Shown: positions 35,134-45,147, numbered from the stretch's first letter. The stretch is 64,000 nt of DNA from Salinarchaeum laminariae (GCF_023204835.1 NZ_CP096270.1:2620907-2684906), one strand, 5' to 3'. Numbers and translations: made by a program. Notes: a model not told the origin generated them from the letters alone.

Positions 35134-36075
35134 ATGGACGTCGTCACGCTGTTGCCGTCTGCGACGGAGATCGTCGCTGGACTCGGTGTTCAGCCGGTTG
35201 GCACCTCCCACGAGTGTGACTACCCGCCAGACGTCGCCGACCTCCCCGACGTGAACACGACGCGAATCGACGCGTCGGCCTCCAGTGAAGCGATCAACGA
35301 GCAGGTCGCACGCGCAGAATCGGGCGATGGCGTCTACGAGATCGACGTGGCGTTACTGGAACGACTCGATCCCGATCTGATCGTCACCCAGGGAATTTGC
35401 GACGTCTGCGCGGTCGACACGGTGCTCGTCGAGGAGGTCGTCGCGGACTGCGGCATCGACGCCGAAATCCTGACGACCGACCCACACCACCTCTCGGATC
35501 TCTATGCGGACGTCGAACGAATCGGCGCGGCTCTCGGCCGAGAAGAGCGCGCCAGCGAGTGGGTCGCGGAGCTACGAGAACGCGTCGACGCCGTCGAAGC
35601 GGCCGTATCTGCTGCCGTCGTAGAGGACGGTGATGCCGATCGTCCGTCCGTCGCGATCCTGGACTGGCTCGACCCCGTCATGGTCGCGGGCCACTGGATC
35701 CCGGAGATCGTCGAATCCGCCGGCGGCACCTACTCCATGGCGGACCCAGGAGACCGATCGACGCCGCGAGAGTGGGAGACGGTGCGGGACGCCGATCCGG
35801 ACGTCCTCGTCGCCGCTCCGTGTGGGTTCGATCTCGAACAGACGCGAGCGAACCTCGGCGATCTCACCCAACGCGAGGGATGGCGCGGCCTCCGATCGGT
35901 TCGTGCCGGGCGAGCGTACGTCATGGACGGCCACCACTACGTCAATCGCCCAGGGCCGCGGCTCGTGGACACGCTCGAGCTGCTCGCGGCGACGCTGCAT
36001 CCTGGGCAGTTCGACGTGCCACCGGCTGACGTGGTCCGTCCGCTATCGGAGGTAACGGCGCCGACCAACCTGTAG
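35134..36075 (+). CDS. BtuF-like cobalamin-binding protein without signal peptide
   Basis: This 313-residue protein has the class III substrate-binding-protein fold: LLPSATEIVAGLGVQPVGTSHECDYPP at the start, then LIVTQGICDVCAV, and VMVAGHWIPEIVESAGG in the second lobe. Secreted BtuF proteins carry a signal; this one starts directly with the first strand and is therefore cytoplasmic, as in a haloarchaeal group annotated as cobalamin-binding protein. The ligand may be a cobinamide or another cofactor. Confidence 0.75.
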   Translation: MDVVTLLPSATEIVAGLGVQPVGTSHECDYPPDVADLPDVNTTRIDASASSEAINEQVARAESGDGVYEIDVALLERLDPDLIVTQGICDVCAVDTVLVEEVVADCGIDAEILTTDPHHLSDLYADVERIGAALGREERASEWVAELRERVDAVEAAVSAAVVEDGDADRPSVAILDWLDPVMVAGHWIPEIVESAGGTYSMADPGDRSTPREWETVRDADPDVLVAAPCGFDLEQTRANLGDLTQREGWRGLRSVRAGRAYVMDGHHYVNRPGPRLVDTLELLAATLHPGQFDVPPADVVRPLSEVTAPTNL

Positions 36076-36134
36076 ACGACTCACCGACGCCGAGACCCGC
36101 ACGCTTTTCGGCAGGGCGCGCGTCCCCATCGAGT

Positions 36135-36650
36135 ATGGGAGACACGACCGCAATCCTGCACACGAATCGCGGCGACATCGAGGTCGAACTGTACGAGGAG
36201 AAGGTTCCGAACACTGTCGAGAACTTCGTCGGCCTTGCGACGGGCCAGAAGGAGTGGGAGGATCCCGAGACCGGCGAGACGATCGACGGTGAGCCCTACT
36301 ACGAGGACGTGGAGATCCACCGGGTCATCGAGGACTTCATGATCCAGACCGGAGACCGCACCGGAACGGGCCGCGGCGGCCCCGGCTACACCTTCGACGA
36401 CGAGTTCCACGACGACCTGACCCACGACGGACCGGGCGTGCTCTCGATGGCGAACAGCGGCCCGAACACCAACGGCTCGCAGTTCTTCATCACGCTAGAC
36501 GCAACGCCCCACCTCGACGGAAAGCACGCAGTCTTCGGCAAGGTCATCGACGGCATGGACGTCGTCGAGGAGATCGGCGGCCTCCCGACAGATCGCGGCG
36601 ACGAGCCTCAGAAGGAGGCAGTGCTCGAGTCCGTCACCGTCTACCGATAG
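36135..36650 (+). CDS. Cyclophilin-type peptidyl-prolyl isomerase
   Basis: This 171-residue protein matches small cyclophilins: LHTNRGDIEVELYEEKVPNT, HRVIEDFMIQTGD (catalytic Arg), GSQFFITLDATPHLDGKHAVFGKV. It catalyses cis-trans proline isomerisation in the cytoplasm. A short acidic insertion (ETGETIDGEPYYED) is a halophilic feature. Confidence 0.95.
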   Translation: MGDTTAILHTNRGDIEVELYEEKVPNTVENFVGLATGQKEWEDPETGETIDGEPYYEDVEIHRVIEDFMIQTGDRTGTGRGGPGYTFDDEFHDDLTHDGPGVLSMANSGPNTNGSQFFITLDATPHLDGKHAVFGKVIDGMDVVEEIGGLPTDRGDEPQKEAVLESVTVYR

Positions 36651-36742
36651 TTTCAGGCCTGCCCAATCGGGGCGTTTGCCTCGATGCTGCGAACTGGCGA
36701 CCGAACACCGTCTTTTAGGCGTGGCCCGTCGAAAGCAGAGCC

Positions 36743-38014
36743 ATGACTACCGAGCGAGTCGTGATCGCTGGTGCTGGACCGGCCGGACTCGTCGCCGCAC
36801 GCCATCTCGCCGACGCCGGCGTCGGGGTGACCGTGTACGAGGCCGAGGAGACCGTCGGCGGTCGCGTCGCGACTCGCACTGTCGACGGATACACGCTCGA
36901 CCGCGGATTTCAGGTGCTCTTTACGGGCTACCCAGCGGTCCAGCGGGAGCTCGACCTCGATGCACTGGATCTCCGAGCGTTCAAACCCGGCGCCGTCATC
37001 TGCCGACCGAACAGCCGCTCGGTCGTCGGCGATCCGCTGCGCGATCCCGGCTCGATTTCGAAGACGCTGTTCAACCGCGAGATCACGACCGGCGACGCCT
37101 ACCGGCTCTGGAAACTCCGTCGCGAGCTTCGATCGGAGACCCAGGGGGCGATCTTCTCGGGTGCCGACCGGACGATCCGCGAGGAACTGGAGCGCCGGGA
37201 GTTCTCGGAGGGGTTCATCGAGGCATTCGCCGCCCCGTTCCTGGGCGGCATCACGCTCGACCGATCGCTCGGCACGAGCAAACGCGTGTTCGAGTACGTC
37301 ATGAAAGTACTGAACGACGGGAAGACGGTCGTCCCCGCGGACGGGATGGGCGCGATCACCGATCAGCTCGCCGACCGGGCGCGGGAGGCGGGCGCGACGA
37401 TCGAGACCGGACGCCGAGTCGACAGCGTCAAGGCCGACGACACCGGCGGCGACTTCGACCTCGGAAGCGAAACCGTGGACGGCCACGCCGCGATCGTTGC
37501 GACGGACGCGCCGACCGCGCGAGATCTCACCGGCGTCGACGCGATCCCGACGACCGGCAACGCCGTCGCGACCCAGTACTACACACTCCCAGCACACGCA
37601 GCGCCACCGGGCAAGCGCCTCCACCTGAACGCCGAGAGCGAGCAACCGAACACGCTGGTCACGCTCTCGAACGTCGCACCGGAGTACGCTGCCGACGCCG
37701 ACCGAGCACTACTCTCCGCGACCTTCCTCGGCGATCCCGACGCGACAAACGCGAAACTCGACGACAAGACGCGGCGGGCACTGACGAAGTGGTACCCAGA
37801 ACGGCAGTTCGGCGACCTCCAGCTGCTTGACACCCATCGGATCGAGTTCGCGCAGTTCGTCCAGCCGCCGCGCTGTCACGACGACCTCCCCGGCGTCGCG
37901 GCGCCCGATGGCCGCTGCTACCTCGCCGGGGAGTACACGCAGTGGTCGTCGATCCAGGGTGCAATGCAGAGCGGGCGAGACGCCGCCCAGCGAGTGCTCG
38001 CCGATCTGTCCTGA
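36743..38014 (+). CDS. FAD-dependent oxidoreductase, amine-oxidase/phytoene-desaturase-like
   Basis: This 423-residue protein starts at the ATG behind a TTTTAGG box 26 bp upstream. The Rossmann FAD site is VVIAGAGPAGLVAARHLADAG with VYEAEETVGGRV, and the C-terminal FAD motif is LAGEYTQWSSIQGAMQSG. This is the NAD(P)-binding flavoprotein group including protoporphyrinogen oxidases and carotenoid desaturases. The substrate is not inferable; haloarchaeal paralogues are common. Confidence 0.85.
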   Translation: MTTERVVIAGAGPAGLVAARHLADAGVGVTVYEAEETVGGRVATRTVDGYTLDRGFQVLFTGYPAVQRELDLDALDLRAFKPGAVICRPNSRSVVGDPLRDPGSISKTLFNREITTGDAYRLWKLRRELRSETQGAIFSGADRTIREELERREFSEGFIEAFAAPFLGGITLDRSLGTSKRVFEYVMKVLNDGKTVVPADGMGAITDQLADRAREAGATIETGRRVDSVKADDTGGDFDLGSETVDGHAAIVATDAPTARDLTGVDAIPTTGNAVATQYYTLPAHAAPPGKRLHLNAESEQPNTLVTLSNVAPEYAADADRALLSATFLGDPDATNAKLDDKTRRALTKWYPERQFGDLQLLDTHRIEFAQFVQPPRCHDDLPGVAAPDGRCYLAGEYTQWSSIQGAMQSGRDAAQRVLADLS

Positions 38015-38051
38015 GCTGACCGTTCGGCTCGACTCGGCTCGTCTGTCGCTG

Positions 38052-38357
38052 CTACTGCGTGAAGAGATGCCCCTCGCTGGGAACGTCGAGGACGCCGACC
38101 CGAGCGCCTGCGTCGAGCCAGCCGTGGCCGTATGAGAAGGCCGCGAGCGCGTCCGGGAGATTGTCGGTCTCGCGGAAGTGCCGACCGTCCCGGAGGTAGG
38201 ACTCGGCCATCTCCAGACACTGCTCGGCAGCGTCGGCTTGCTGGTCGGGGAGGTCGGCCGCGACCGTCGCGACCTCGAGGGCCTCCGCCAGCAACGCTTC
38301 GTACTGATCGGTCTTGTCCCGGAACGCGACCTCGAGGTCGTCGGCTGTATCGGTCAT
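38052..38357 (-). CDS. DUF357-like helical protein
   Basis: This 101-residue all-alpha protein (YEALLAEALEVATVAADL, CLEMAESYLRDGRHF, DALAAFSYGHGWLDAGARVG) matches small archaeal DUF357-type proteins, with the conserved AAFSYGHGWLDAG segment. It starts at the ATG giving MTDTADDLEVAF. Function unknown. Confidence 0.75.
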   Translation of the reverse strand: MTDTADDLEVAFRDKTDQYEALLAEALEVATVAADLPDQQADAAEQCLEMAESYLRDGRHFRETDNLPDALAAFSYGHGWLDAGARVGVLDVPSEGHLFTQ

Positions 38358-38419
38358 CCTGGATCTTCCGGCGTGTCGGTCATCGTGGGGCGTATGCTGT
38401 GTCAATCATCGTACTTCAG

Positions 38420-40210
38420 TCAGTCCGCGCCCGATGGCGTGCCACAGGTGACGAAGGAACTGAGGTCGGCGTCGACGCCAAGATCACCGACGGTGTCGTA
38501 TGGGCGGTTCACCACTATATCGCCAGCGCGCTGTTTGCCGATGCCAGGGAGAGCGGCCAGTTCGTCCATCGACGCCGCGTTGAGATCGAGCGGGTAGGGC
38601 ACGCCGGTGACGGATCGGTAGCCGTGGTCGACGATCGAGACGTCGATGGACGTGCCAAGCTCGCGCTCGCCGGGGATGCCGACGAGCAACGGATAGGTGC
38701 CAAGCTGTCTGCCGAAGGTCCGGCCCCCCTCGTGGTACTCGAGGTGGACGTCCGGCAGGACGGTGCCCGGCGGGGCGACGCGCTGGAGCATCGGATTGTC
38801 GATCTGCTCCCTGACGCGGCTCTTGTACTGCTTGAACAGCTGCTTGTGATCGTTGGCGATCTGGGCGCCCGTCTCGTCCATGTCGGTACCGGGGAAGGCC
38901 ATCACCTGCCGGATGTTGACCCGTCGAAGGACGAGCCCTTCATCGTAGACGCGCTGGAGGAACTGTTCGTTGTGCTCGAACGTCTCCTCACGTTCGCCCT
39001 TGAGGCCGTGGAGGAGGTTGATTCCCGGAAGGAGCTTCGGGAGGCGTCCGGGCGCGTCCTCGCCGAAGGTTGGCGGGGTGAGATCGACGCCGTCGGCAGT
39101 TTCGCGTTCGGCGGGCGGCAGTCCCGGTGCGCCCGGATCGAACGGCGGTTCGTCGTTCTCGGATCGCCAGCCAGCGACCTCGTTGACGATCTTCACGGCC
39201 TGGAAACACTCCTCGGCGGAGACGTTGAGATTGTTCTCCTCCTGCACCACGGGATCGGCGGATTCGAGTCCAAAGGCGGCGGTGTCACCGGGCGTGTTGT
39301 GCTCGGCGATCACCGCGAGCCCCTCGCGGGAGAGGTCGGGCCACTTCACGATCGTGATCGGATTGACGTTGTCGAGGTGGAGCGTCTCGAGATCGGGGAC
39401 GACCTCCCGGATGCCGCTATAGAGCTCTCGGAGGGCGTCGGGGTTGGGCTTCTCGCCGTCGCCGCCGTAGGCCAGGATGTCGGCCTGCCTGCCCAGCCGG
39501 AAGTTGCGGACGCCGTGATCGGAGAGGGCGTCGACCTCACCGACGACGGTCTCCGGCGGGCGGAAGGTCGCGTCGCCGTAGAGTGGCTCCGTACAGAACG
39601 AACAGCGGTAGGGACAGCCACGACCGGTTTCGAGCTCGCAGATGAGATACTCGGGATGGTTGGGGTGCTCTTCCACGATGAAAGCGCCCTGTCGGGCCCA
39701 GCGCGTCACCTCCTCGAGGTCGCGATAGCGGCCGTCGAACCCCTCCAGTCCGCTCTCGACGATGTCGTGGGCTGCGGCTTCGACGTCACCCATCGCCAGG
39801 AAGTCGAAGTCGAGGTCGTCACGTTTTGTCTCGATGCCGCCGGCGTTCTCCTCGCCGACGCCGAACTTCGCGGGGCCACCCATCACGCTGACGCCGTCGG
39901 CAGTCCAGGCCAGTTCTCGGACTTCGTCGGGTTCGGCAGGGGTCCCGCCGACGTACTTGCCGGGAACGGTCATGCCGCCGATGTAGAGCAGGAGATCCGC
40001 GTCGGCAACGTCCGCCCAGCGATTCCGGTCGTCCCGGAGTTCGTCGATGGTGTGGTAGGTGATTCGCTCGCGTGGGACGCCGGCGTCGACCATCGCCCCG
40101 GCTGCGTAGCGGGGGTAGGTCGAGATGTACGGTGGGACCCCGAAGTGCGCAGGCTCGTCGACGTAGCCGTCGACGATCGTGACGTCGATCGACTGGGGGT
40201 CCGCTCGCAT
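38420..40210 (-). CDS. Radical SAM protein with B12-like N-terminus and HhH tail
   Basis: This 596-residue protein starts MRADPQSIDVTIVDGYVDEP; upstream codons are rejected because GTTATACACC, about 27 bp upstream, is a TATA box. Residues 10-150 resemble a cobalamin-binding-like Rossmann domain. The cluster motif is GRGCPYRCSFCTEPLYG. C-terminal LNAASMDELAALPGIGKQRA is a helix-hairpin-helix, suggesting nucleic-acid contact. This architecture is widespread in euryarchaea and substrate is unknown; tRNA modification is possible. Confidence 0.82.
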   Translation of the reverse strand: MRADPQSIDVTIVDGYVDEPAHFGVPPYISTYPRYAAGAMVDAGVPRERITYHTIDELRDDRNRWADVADADLLLYIGGMTVPGKYVGGTPAEPDEVRELAWTADGVSVMGGPAKFGVGEENAGGIETKRDDLDFDFLAMGDVEAAAHDIVESGLEGFDGRYRDLEEVTRWARQGAFIVEEHPNHPEYLICELETGRGCPYRCSFCTEPLYGDATFRPPETVVGEVDALSDHGVRNFRLGRQADILAYGGDGEKPNPDALRELYSGIREVVPDLETLHLDNVNPITIVKWPDLSREGLAVIAEHNTPGDTAAFGLESADPVVQEENNLNVSAEECFQAVKIVNEVAGWRSENDEPPFDPGAPGLPPAERETADGVDLTPPTFGEDAPGRLPKLLPGINLLHGLKGEREETFEHNEQFLQRVYDEGLVLRRVNIRQVMAFPGTDMDETGAQIANDHKQLFKQYKSRVREQIDNPMLQRVAPPGTVLPDVHLEYHEGGRTFGRQLGTYPLLVGIPGERELGTSIDVSIVDHGYRSVTGVPYPLDLNAASMDELAALPGIGKQRAGDIVVNRPYDTVGDLGVDADLSSFVTCGTPSGAD

Positions 40211-40407
40211 GGTACCAGCGTAAACCGTCGAGGTGTATAACGCGTGTGGATCGGCCGGCAGGCCCCGACCAACGACGGCCGTTTGCCTCGCCGGTCTGCG
40301 AACGGCACCCATCGGACCAACCGACTGTGCTAGTTGGGGCCGGTGTGCACACGTCCGTGGCCGGAGGGACGGCGATCCCCGTCAGCGGACACAATTCATC
40401 GGATTAC

Positions 40408-40412
40408 ATATA
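40408..40412 (+). promoter_or_regulatory. TATA box of tryptophanase gene
   Basis: ATATA in ATTACATATAGG lies 27-31 bp before the ATG at 40439, supporting that start and a leaderless transcript. Confidence 0.6.
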
Positions 40413-40438
40413 GGTTCGCGCAGGGCGAACCCCGGGGC

Positions 40439-41803
40439 ATGTACGAATCACGGATGGTGGATCGCGCAACGGTTCCCGATCAGTCCGAGCGCGAACGCAT
40501 CCTCGCCGAGGCCGGCTACAACGTCTTCAACGTGCCAGCAGATGCCGTCGCAGTCGACCTCCTGACGGACTCCGGCACCGGAACGATGAGCACCGAGCAG
40601 TGGGCCGCCCTGCTCCGGGGCGACGAAGCGTACGCAGGAAGCAGAAGTTTCGGCGAACTCGAAGACGCCGTCTCCGACGTGATGGGGTTCGATCGGATCG
40701 TGCCCGCCCATCAGGGGCGAGGGGCCGAGCACGTCCTCTACGGTGCGATCGTCGAGGACGGCGATGTCGTCCCGAACAACACGCATTTCGACACGACCCG
40801 AGCGCACGTTACGGAGGCTGGCGGCACACCGATCGACTGTCCGGTTCCCGGAGCGATGGACCCCGACGCGAGCGGCGAGTTCCTCGGCAATCTCGACGTC
40901 GAGGCAGCGCGGGACGTAGCTGCTGAGCACGGCCCGGAACGCATTCCCGCGATCGTCGTTACCGTGACGAACAACGCCGCGGCTGGCCAGCCCGTCTCGA
41001 TCGAAAACGTCCGGGCCGCACGCCAGCTCGCGGACGACCTCGACGCGCGGCTCGTGATCGACGCGTGCCGGTTCGCCGAGAACGCCTATTTCGTCTCCGA
41101 ACGCGACCCGGAGTGCCAAGACGCGTCGATCGAAGAGATCACACGAGAGCTGCTCGGCTACGCCGACGCGTTCGTGATGAGCGGCAAGAAAGACGGGCTC
41201 GCGAACGTCGGCGGCTTCGTCGCGGTCGCAGACGGCGAGAACGACCTCTTCGCGAAACTGAAACAGCGCGCGATCCTCTATGAAGGGTTTCCGACCTACG
41301 GCGGGATGGCCGGGAGAGACATGGCGGCGATGGCGGTCGGGCTCCGGGAAGCCGTCGAGCGGAGCTACCTCGAACACCGCATCGGGCAAGTGAGGGAGCT
41401 CGGACAGCTCCTCGAAGCCGCCGGGGTCCCGATCTACCGACCGATCGGCGGCCACGCGGTCTACGTCGACGCGGCTGCGGCGTTACCGTCGGTCCCGGCC
41501 GAGAAATTCCCCGGCCAGACGCTGGTCTGTGCCGCCTACAGAGAGGGTGCCATCCGAACGGTAGAGCTCGGCAGTTTCGCGTTTCCGGATACGGACCGTC
41601 CCGAGCTCGTGCGGCTCGCTGTTCCGCGACGCACGTACCATCAGGAGCACTTCGAACGGGTCGCCGACGCGTTCGGGAGCGTGCTGGACAGGGCGGACCA
41701 GCTCGGTGGATTGGAAGTCGTCACGGAGCCCGAGCGCGCGTCACTTCGTCACTTCTCCGCGCGGCTGGAACCAGTCGACGCGGCGTTCGGGCGAGCGGAC
41801 TAA
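40439..41803 (+). CDS. tnaA: Tryptophanase
   Basis: This 454-residue PLP-dependent beta-eliminating lyase splits tryptophan into indole, pyruvate and ammonia. Blocks: NVFNVPADAVAVDLLTDSGTG, VPAHQGRGAEHVLYGA, VTVTNNAAAGQPVSIEN, PLP lysine in MSGKKDGLANVGGF, FPTYGGMAGRDM. Tyrosine phenol-lyase is the close alternative. The start is set by the TATA spacing. It stands alone without a TnaC-like leader or an adjacent permease. Confidence 0.9.
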   Translation: MYESRMVDRATVPDQSERERILAEAGYNVFNVPADAVAVDLLTDSGTGTMSTEQWAALLRGDEAYAGSRSFGELEDAVSDVMGFDRIVPAHQGRGAEHVLYGAIVEDGDVVPNNTHFDTTRAHVTEAGGTPIDCPVPGAMDPDASGEFLGNLDVEAARDVAAEHGPERIPAIVVTVTNNAAAGQPVSIENVRAARQLADDLDARLVIDACRFAENAYFVSERDPECQDASIEEITRELLGYADAFVMSGKKDGLANVGGFVAVADGENDLFAKLKQRAILYEGFPTYGGMAGRDMAAMAVGLREAVERSYLEHRIGQVRELGQLLEAAGVPIYRPIGGHAVYVDAAAALPSVPAEKFPGQTLVCAAYREGAIRTVELGSFAFPDTDRPELVRLAVPRRTYHQEHFERVADAFGSVLDRADQLGGLEVVTEPERASLRHFSARLEPVDAAFGRAD

Positions 41804-41950
41804 TCGAAGATTCGGCGGTCGCCGTCGACGTTTTCGGCTCGCAGGGGGCTGACACCGAGAATTCACGGTCGTAGCCGCCTGTCAGCTATCGGCGCGCTCA
41901 GCCGTCGAGAATTGTGCGAACGAACGGCGTGGGTGAAGCGGCGGAGACGA

Positions 41951-42130
41951 CTACACCCACTCTGCGAGCGGTCCCACGGCGTCGGACTGAATCCAGGCTT
42001 CCTCGATCTCCCGGTCGTAGATAATTGTCTCCTCGTGGTCGACGGCCACTGCCGAGTAGCGGTCACCGTCGTCCGCGTCGTGATCGACCGGGTCGTTGCC
42101 CATCGTCTCGTCCATCTCGTCTGCTGGCAT
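41951..42130 (-). CDS. 59-residue DUF7331-like acidic protein
   Basis: Reading the minus strand from the ATG at 42130 gives MPADEMDETMGNDPVDHDAD, then DRYSAVAVDHEETIIYDREI, EEAWIQSDAVGPLAEWV and a stop. The core (YSAVAV, ETIIYDRE, EAWIQSD) matches short haloarchaeal proteins I know as DUF7331. TATACACC just upstream of the start fits a promoter. It is below the length that gene callers commonly report. Confidence 0.7.
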   Translation of the reverse strand: MPADEMDETMGNDPVDHDADDGDRYSAVAVDHEETIIYDREIEEAWIQSDAVGPLAEWV

Positions 42131-42251
42131 GGGTGTATAGAGTATCGGGCCGGCGTGGCCCGTCGCAGGCAGTCGTCGTGCGATTCAATCACCGGTACGC
42201 GCCCAGCCTTGTTAACTGTTATCGTTCTTCAAACCCTTGCCGGCTCGGGGC

Positions 42252-43103
42252 TCACCCAAGCGGCTCGAACCACACTGCCCCGACGAGCACTGCGAGGAAG
42301 ACGTAGGCGCCTCGAACGAGCAACATCGTCGCGAGTTCGGGATCGGCCCGCCTCGTCGCGACGACGACCGCGGCGAACGCCGCGACTGCGAGGACTGTCG
42401 TCGGTGGGAATACCGCGACGGCAGCGAGCGCGATCACGACCAGAAATCCAAGCATCATCAGACCGTAGGCGAGTCGGCGCGCTCGTGGCGGGCCGACCGT
42501 CACGGCGACGGTCCGCTTGTCGATCGACCGGTCGTACTCGTAATCCTGGGCGTCGTCGATGACCTTGACCCCAGAGAGCACGAGCAGGAAGACGAACGCG
42601 AACGCGATCGGCACGGGACCGATCGCAGCCTGCTGGACGTAACACCCGCCGACGATCGCGAGCGCGATGCCAGCCGGGTAGCCCGTCGTCGCGGTGAGGG
42701 GGTTTGTGTCGAGCTGGGGTGCGTGGTGGTAGCCGATCACCCACGTCGGGAGCGTGAGGAGGGCAGCGATCGGTCCGACCGCGACCCAGAGGGCGAGGAC
42801 CGTCCCGAAAAAGAGCGCCGTCGCGCCAGCGAGCGCGATGCGACAGCCGGTCCTCGTCAGCGGATGGTCGTCGTCCTCCCCGCGGACGTGGAAATCTACG
42901 TAGCCGTCCTTGACGTGGGCCGTGTAGACCGCTGCGAAGATTGCGACGGAGTGGACGCCAGCCAGTCCGGCCGACTCCAGCCCACCGAGGACCGCACCGA
43001 ACCAGGCCGCGGCGATCGGCGGCAACATGAACACCGGGTGGATCTGAGAGGCCAGAGCCCTCACTGCGGCGACGGGACCGGACCCGTGACGAGAGATCCG
43101 CAT
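42252..43103 (-). CDS. UbiA-family prenyltransferase
   Basis: This 283-residue protein has about eight membrane helices with two Asp-rich motifs: KDGYVDFHVRGEDDD after helix 2 and KVIDDAQDYEYDRS in the second half. The usual first motif NDxxD is modified, as in other haloarchaeal paralogues. UbiA enzymes attach prenyl groups to aromatic acceptors or lipids. The acceptor here is unknown. Confidence 0.82.
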   Translation of the reverse strand: MRISRHGSGPVAAVRALASQIHPVFMLPPIAAAWFGAVLGGLESAGLAGVHSVAIFAAVYTAHVKDGYVDFHVRGEDDDHPLTRTGCRIALAGATALFFGTVLALWVAVGPIAALLTLPTWVIGYHHAPQLDTNPLTATTGYPAGIALAIVGGCYVQQAAIGPVPIAFAFVFLLVLSGVKVIDDAQDYEYDRSIDKRTVAVTVGPPRARRLAYGLMMLGFLVVIALAAVAVFPPTTVLAVAAFAAVVVATRRADPELATMLLVRGAYVFLAVLVGAVWFEPLG

Positions 43104-43191
43104 ACCTCATTCAACGAGGACGGCCGCAAAAAACAACGGGGCGATGCGAGGAGGTAGGCGGTTGCTACGCGGTCTTCAGGCGAGGCCACGA

Positions 43192-45147
43192 CTACGCGTA
43201 CGGATCGGCGGTGGGGTAGACGTTGTTCTGGAGCGTCGCACTCGAGAGCGACACGGCCTCCGGGTGGGACCTCTTGATACGCTGCAGCTCCTCCGCGATC
43301 GGTGAGCGGACGTCGCGATACTCGTCCTCTCGATCCAGGCGTGCTCGGAGGACGTCGCTCGCGGTCGGCGCCAACTCCGAGTGCGCAACGGCGACCGTTC
43401 CGAGCGCCTTCGCTGCCGAGACGCGAACCGAGGGCTGGACGTCACTGATCCCGTCACGAAGATCGTCGATGATCCGTTCTGCGACGTCGATATCCTCCGT
43501 TCCGATCGACCCGAGCGCGAGGAGTGCCGCCGCCCGGACGTCGCGGTCCTCGTCCGCCACCAGTGGCTGAACGTCCACGACGACGCTCGGAGCGACGTCC
43601 GTATTCGCCGTTCCGATTGCTCCCAGCGCCTCTGCAGCCGCTTCTCGGCCCTGTTTGGCTTCGTCGTCGAGGAGGCGCTGTAGGTCGTCCCGGAGGCGCG
43701 TGGCAAGCTCGGGGTCGGCGGCGCCGATCTTTCCGAGTGCCACCGCAGCGGAGTTCCGGTTCAGGTGACTGTCGGCGGCGAGCAGCGCCCGGAGGTCCGC
43801 GAGCGCTGGCCGGACGGCGTCCGGTCGAGCGGCACCGATATCGCCGAGCGCTTCGGCCGCGGCCCAGGAGAGATCCTCGTCGGAGAGGGACTCGTAGAGA
43901 TCGTCCACGACGGGCGCGACGGCCTTCGGATTCTCCGCCCCGATCTGACCGAGTGCTTCGATGACCGTCCGACGCATCGTGCCGGCGAAGTCGACGCCGG
44001 GCCTGTTCACCACGCCCGCCCGGTCGAGCCACTCGTGGAGCGACTCGACGACCCGCGGCGCGACCGCTGTGTCCGTCGCAGCGAGCGACCCGAGTGCCCG
44101 CACGATCGCGAACTGCACGGACTCCTCCTCGTCTTCGAGCATCGCTAGCAGGTCTTCGAGATACGGTCGGACGGCAGCGGGCCGTTCAGTGGCGATCTCG
44201 TCGAATACGTCGACGACGGCCTCGCGGATCAGTTCGTTCTCGTGGTCGAGCTTGGCCGCGAGGTAGTCCAGTTTGGGAACGATGGCGTCGGGATGGTTAC
44301 TCCCGATCCGTCCGAGAGCGCTGATCGCCGTGGTACGAGCAAAGCCGGGATACTGATCCTCGGGGCCGTCCTCGGCGAGGCCACACAGGTCATCGACGAT
44401 CGCTGGCCGGTCGTCGGGATAGGTGATCGCGATTTCGGTGAGCGAGTCCGCGGCGACGATCCGAAGGCGGTGATCCTCGTCGCTGAGCTTCGGCCGCAGC
44501 GCTTCGATCACGGGATCGACGATGTCGGGGCGGACCAGCGCGATCCGAGCGAGTGGCTCTGGCAGCGCGCTGAGGTCTGTCTCCTCGTCTCTCGTCAGGT
44601 CGAACAGCTCCTCGCTAGCCGAAGCGATTGCGTCCGGGTAGACATCCGATATCCGCGTGAGAAACCCGATGGCGTGGCGCTGCAACCCGACGTCGTCGTG
44701 GTCGAGGTAGCCGAGGATCACGTCCACGTGCGGGTGGACCACCACAGGCATGGAATCGGTCATCTCGCCGAGGACCGTCCAGGCGATTTCCCGCCGGTGA
44801 TCGTCGTTGGCGTCGAGGGAATCCACCAGGAAGGCGACGCTACCCTCGATCGCGTCCGGATCGGTCCGTGCCAGCCAGATGAGGACGTTCGCCGCGGATT
44901 CCCACGCACGTTTCTCGTCGTGAAAGACGTATGGCCGGAGCCCGTCCGCGACGTTCCTGACGCCATCCGGATGGGCTGTGGCGATTTCACGGAGTGCGTC
45001 GGCGGCGTCAGTACGCCCATCTCGCTCGGCAAGCAGTTCACACCACGCGTCGATATCGTCGTCGGACGCCGTGGCGGGATCGACCGCCTCGTGGAGGTAG
45101 TCGACTCGTTGCGCCGGATCGTCGGGTGCGTCTGTGTGATCGGTCAT
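43192..45147 (-). CDS. HEAT-repeat protein
   Basis: This 651-residue protein is made of about 15 helical pairs of 36-40 residues. Recurrent signatures are VREAAVDVFDEIATERP, VQFAIVRALGSLAATD, VRAAALLALGSIGTEDI and VRVSAAKALGTVAVAH. The short C-terminal tail ends NVYPTADPYA. HEAT solenoids are binding scaffolds without catalysis. It lies 89 bp downstream of the 1462-residue gene on the same strand and is probably its partner. Relatives occur near signalling proteins in haloarchaea. Confidence 0.85.
   Translation of the reverse strand: MTDHTDAPDDPAQRVDYLHEAVDPATASDDDIDAWCELLAERDGRTDAADALREIATAHPDGVRNVADGLRPYVFHDEKRAWESAANVLIWLARTDPDAIEGSVAFLVDSLDANDDHRREIAWTVLGEMTDSMPVVVHPHVDVILGYLDHDDVGLQRHAIGFLTRISDVYPDAIASASEELFDLTRDEETDLSALPEPLARIALVRPDIVDPVIEALRPKLSDEDHRLRIVAADSLTEIAITYPDDRPAIVDDLCGLAEDGPEDQYPGFARTTAISALGRIGSNHPDAIVPKLDYLAAKLDHENELIREAVVDVFDEIATERPAAVRPYLEDLLAMLEDEEESVQFAIVRALGSLAATDTAVAPRVVESLHEWLDRAGVVNRPGVDFAGTMRRTVIEALGQIGAENPKAVAPVVDDLYESLSDEDLSWAAAEALGDIGAARPDAVRPALADLRALLAADSHLNRNSAAVALGKIGAADPELATRLRDDLQRLLDDEAKQGREAAAEALGAIGTANTDVAPSVVVDVQPLVADEDRDVRAAALLALGSIGTEDIDVAERIIDDLRDGISDVQPSVRVSAAKALGTVAVAHSELAPTASDVLRARLDREDEYRDVRSPIAEELQRIKRSHPEAVSLSSATLQNNVYPTADPYA

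Noticed and set aside
38132..40240. 702-codon plus-strand frame opposite the radical SAM gene
   Set aside because: Antisense shadow. The minus strand carries CxxxCxxC and HhH motifs; the plus frame has no recognisable motif.
42237..43157. 306-codon plus-strand frame opposite UbiA
   Set aside because: Arg/Asp/Glu-rich antisense shadow of a clear membrane prenyltransferase.
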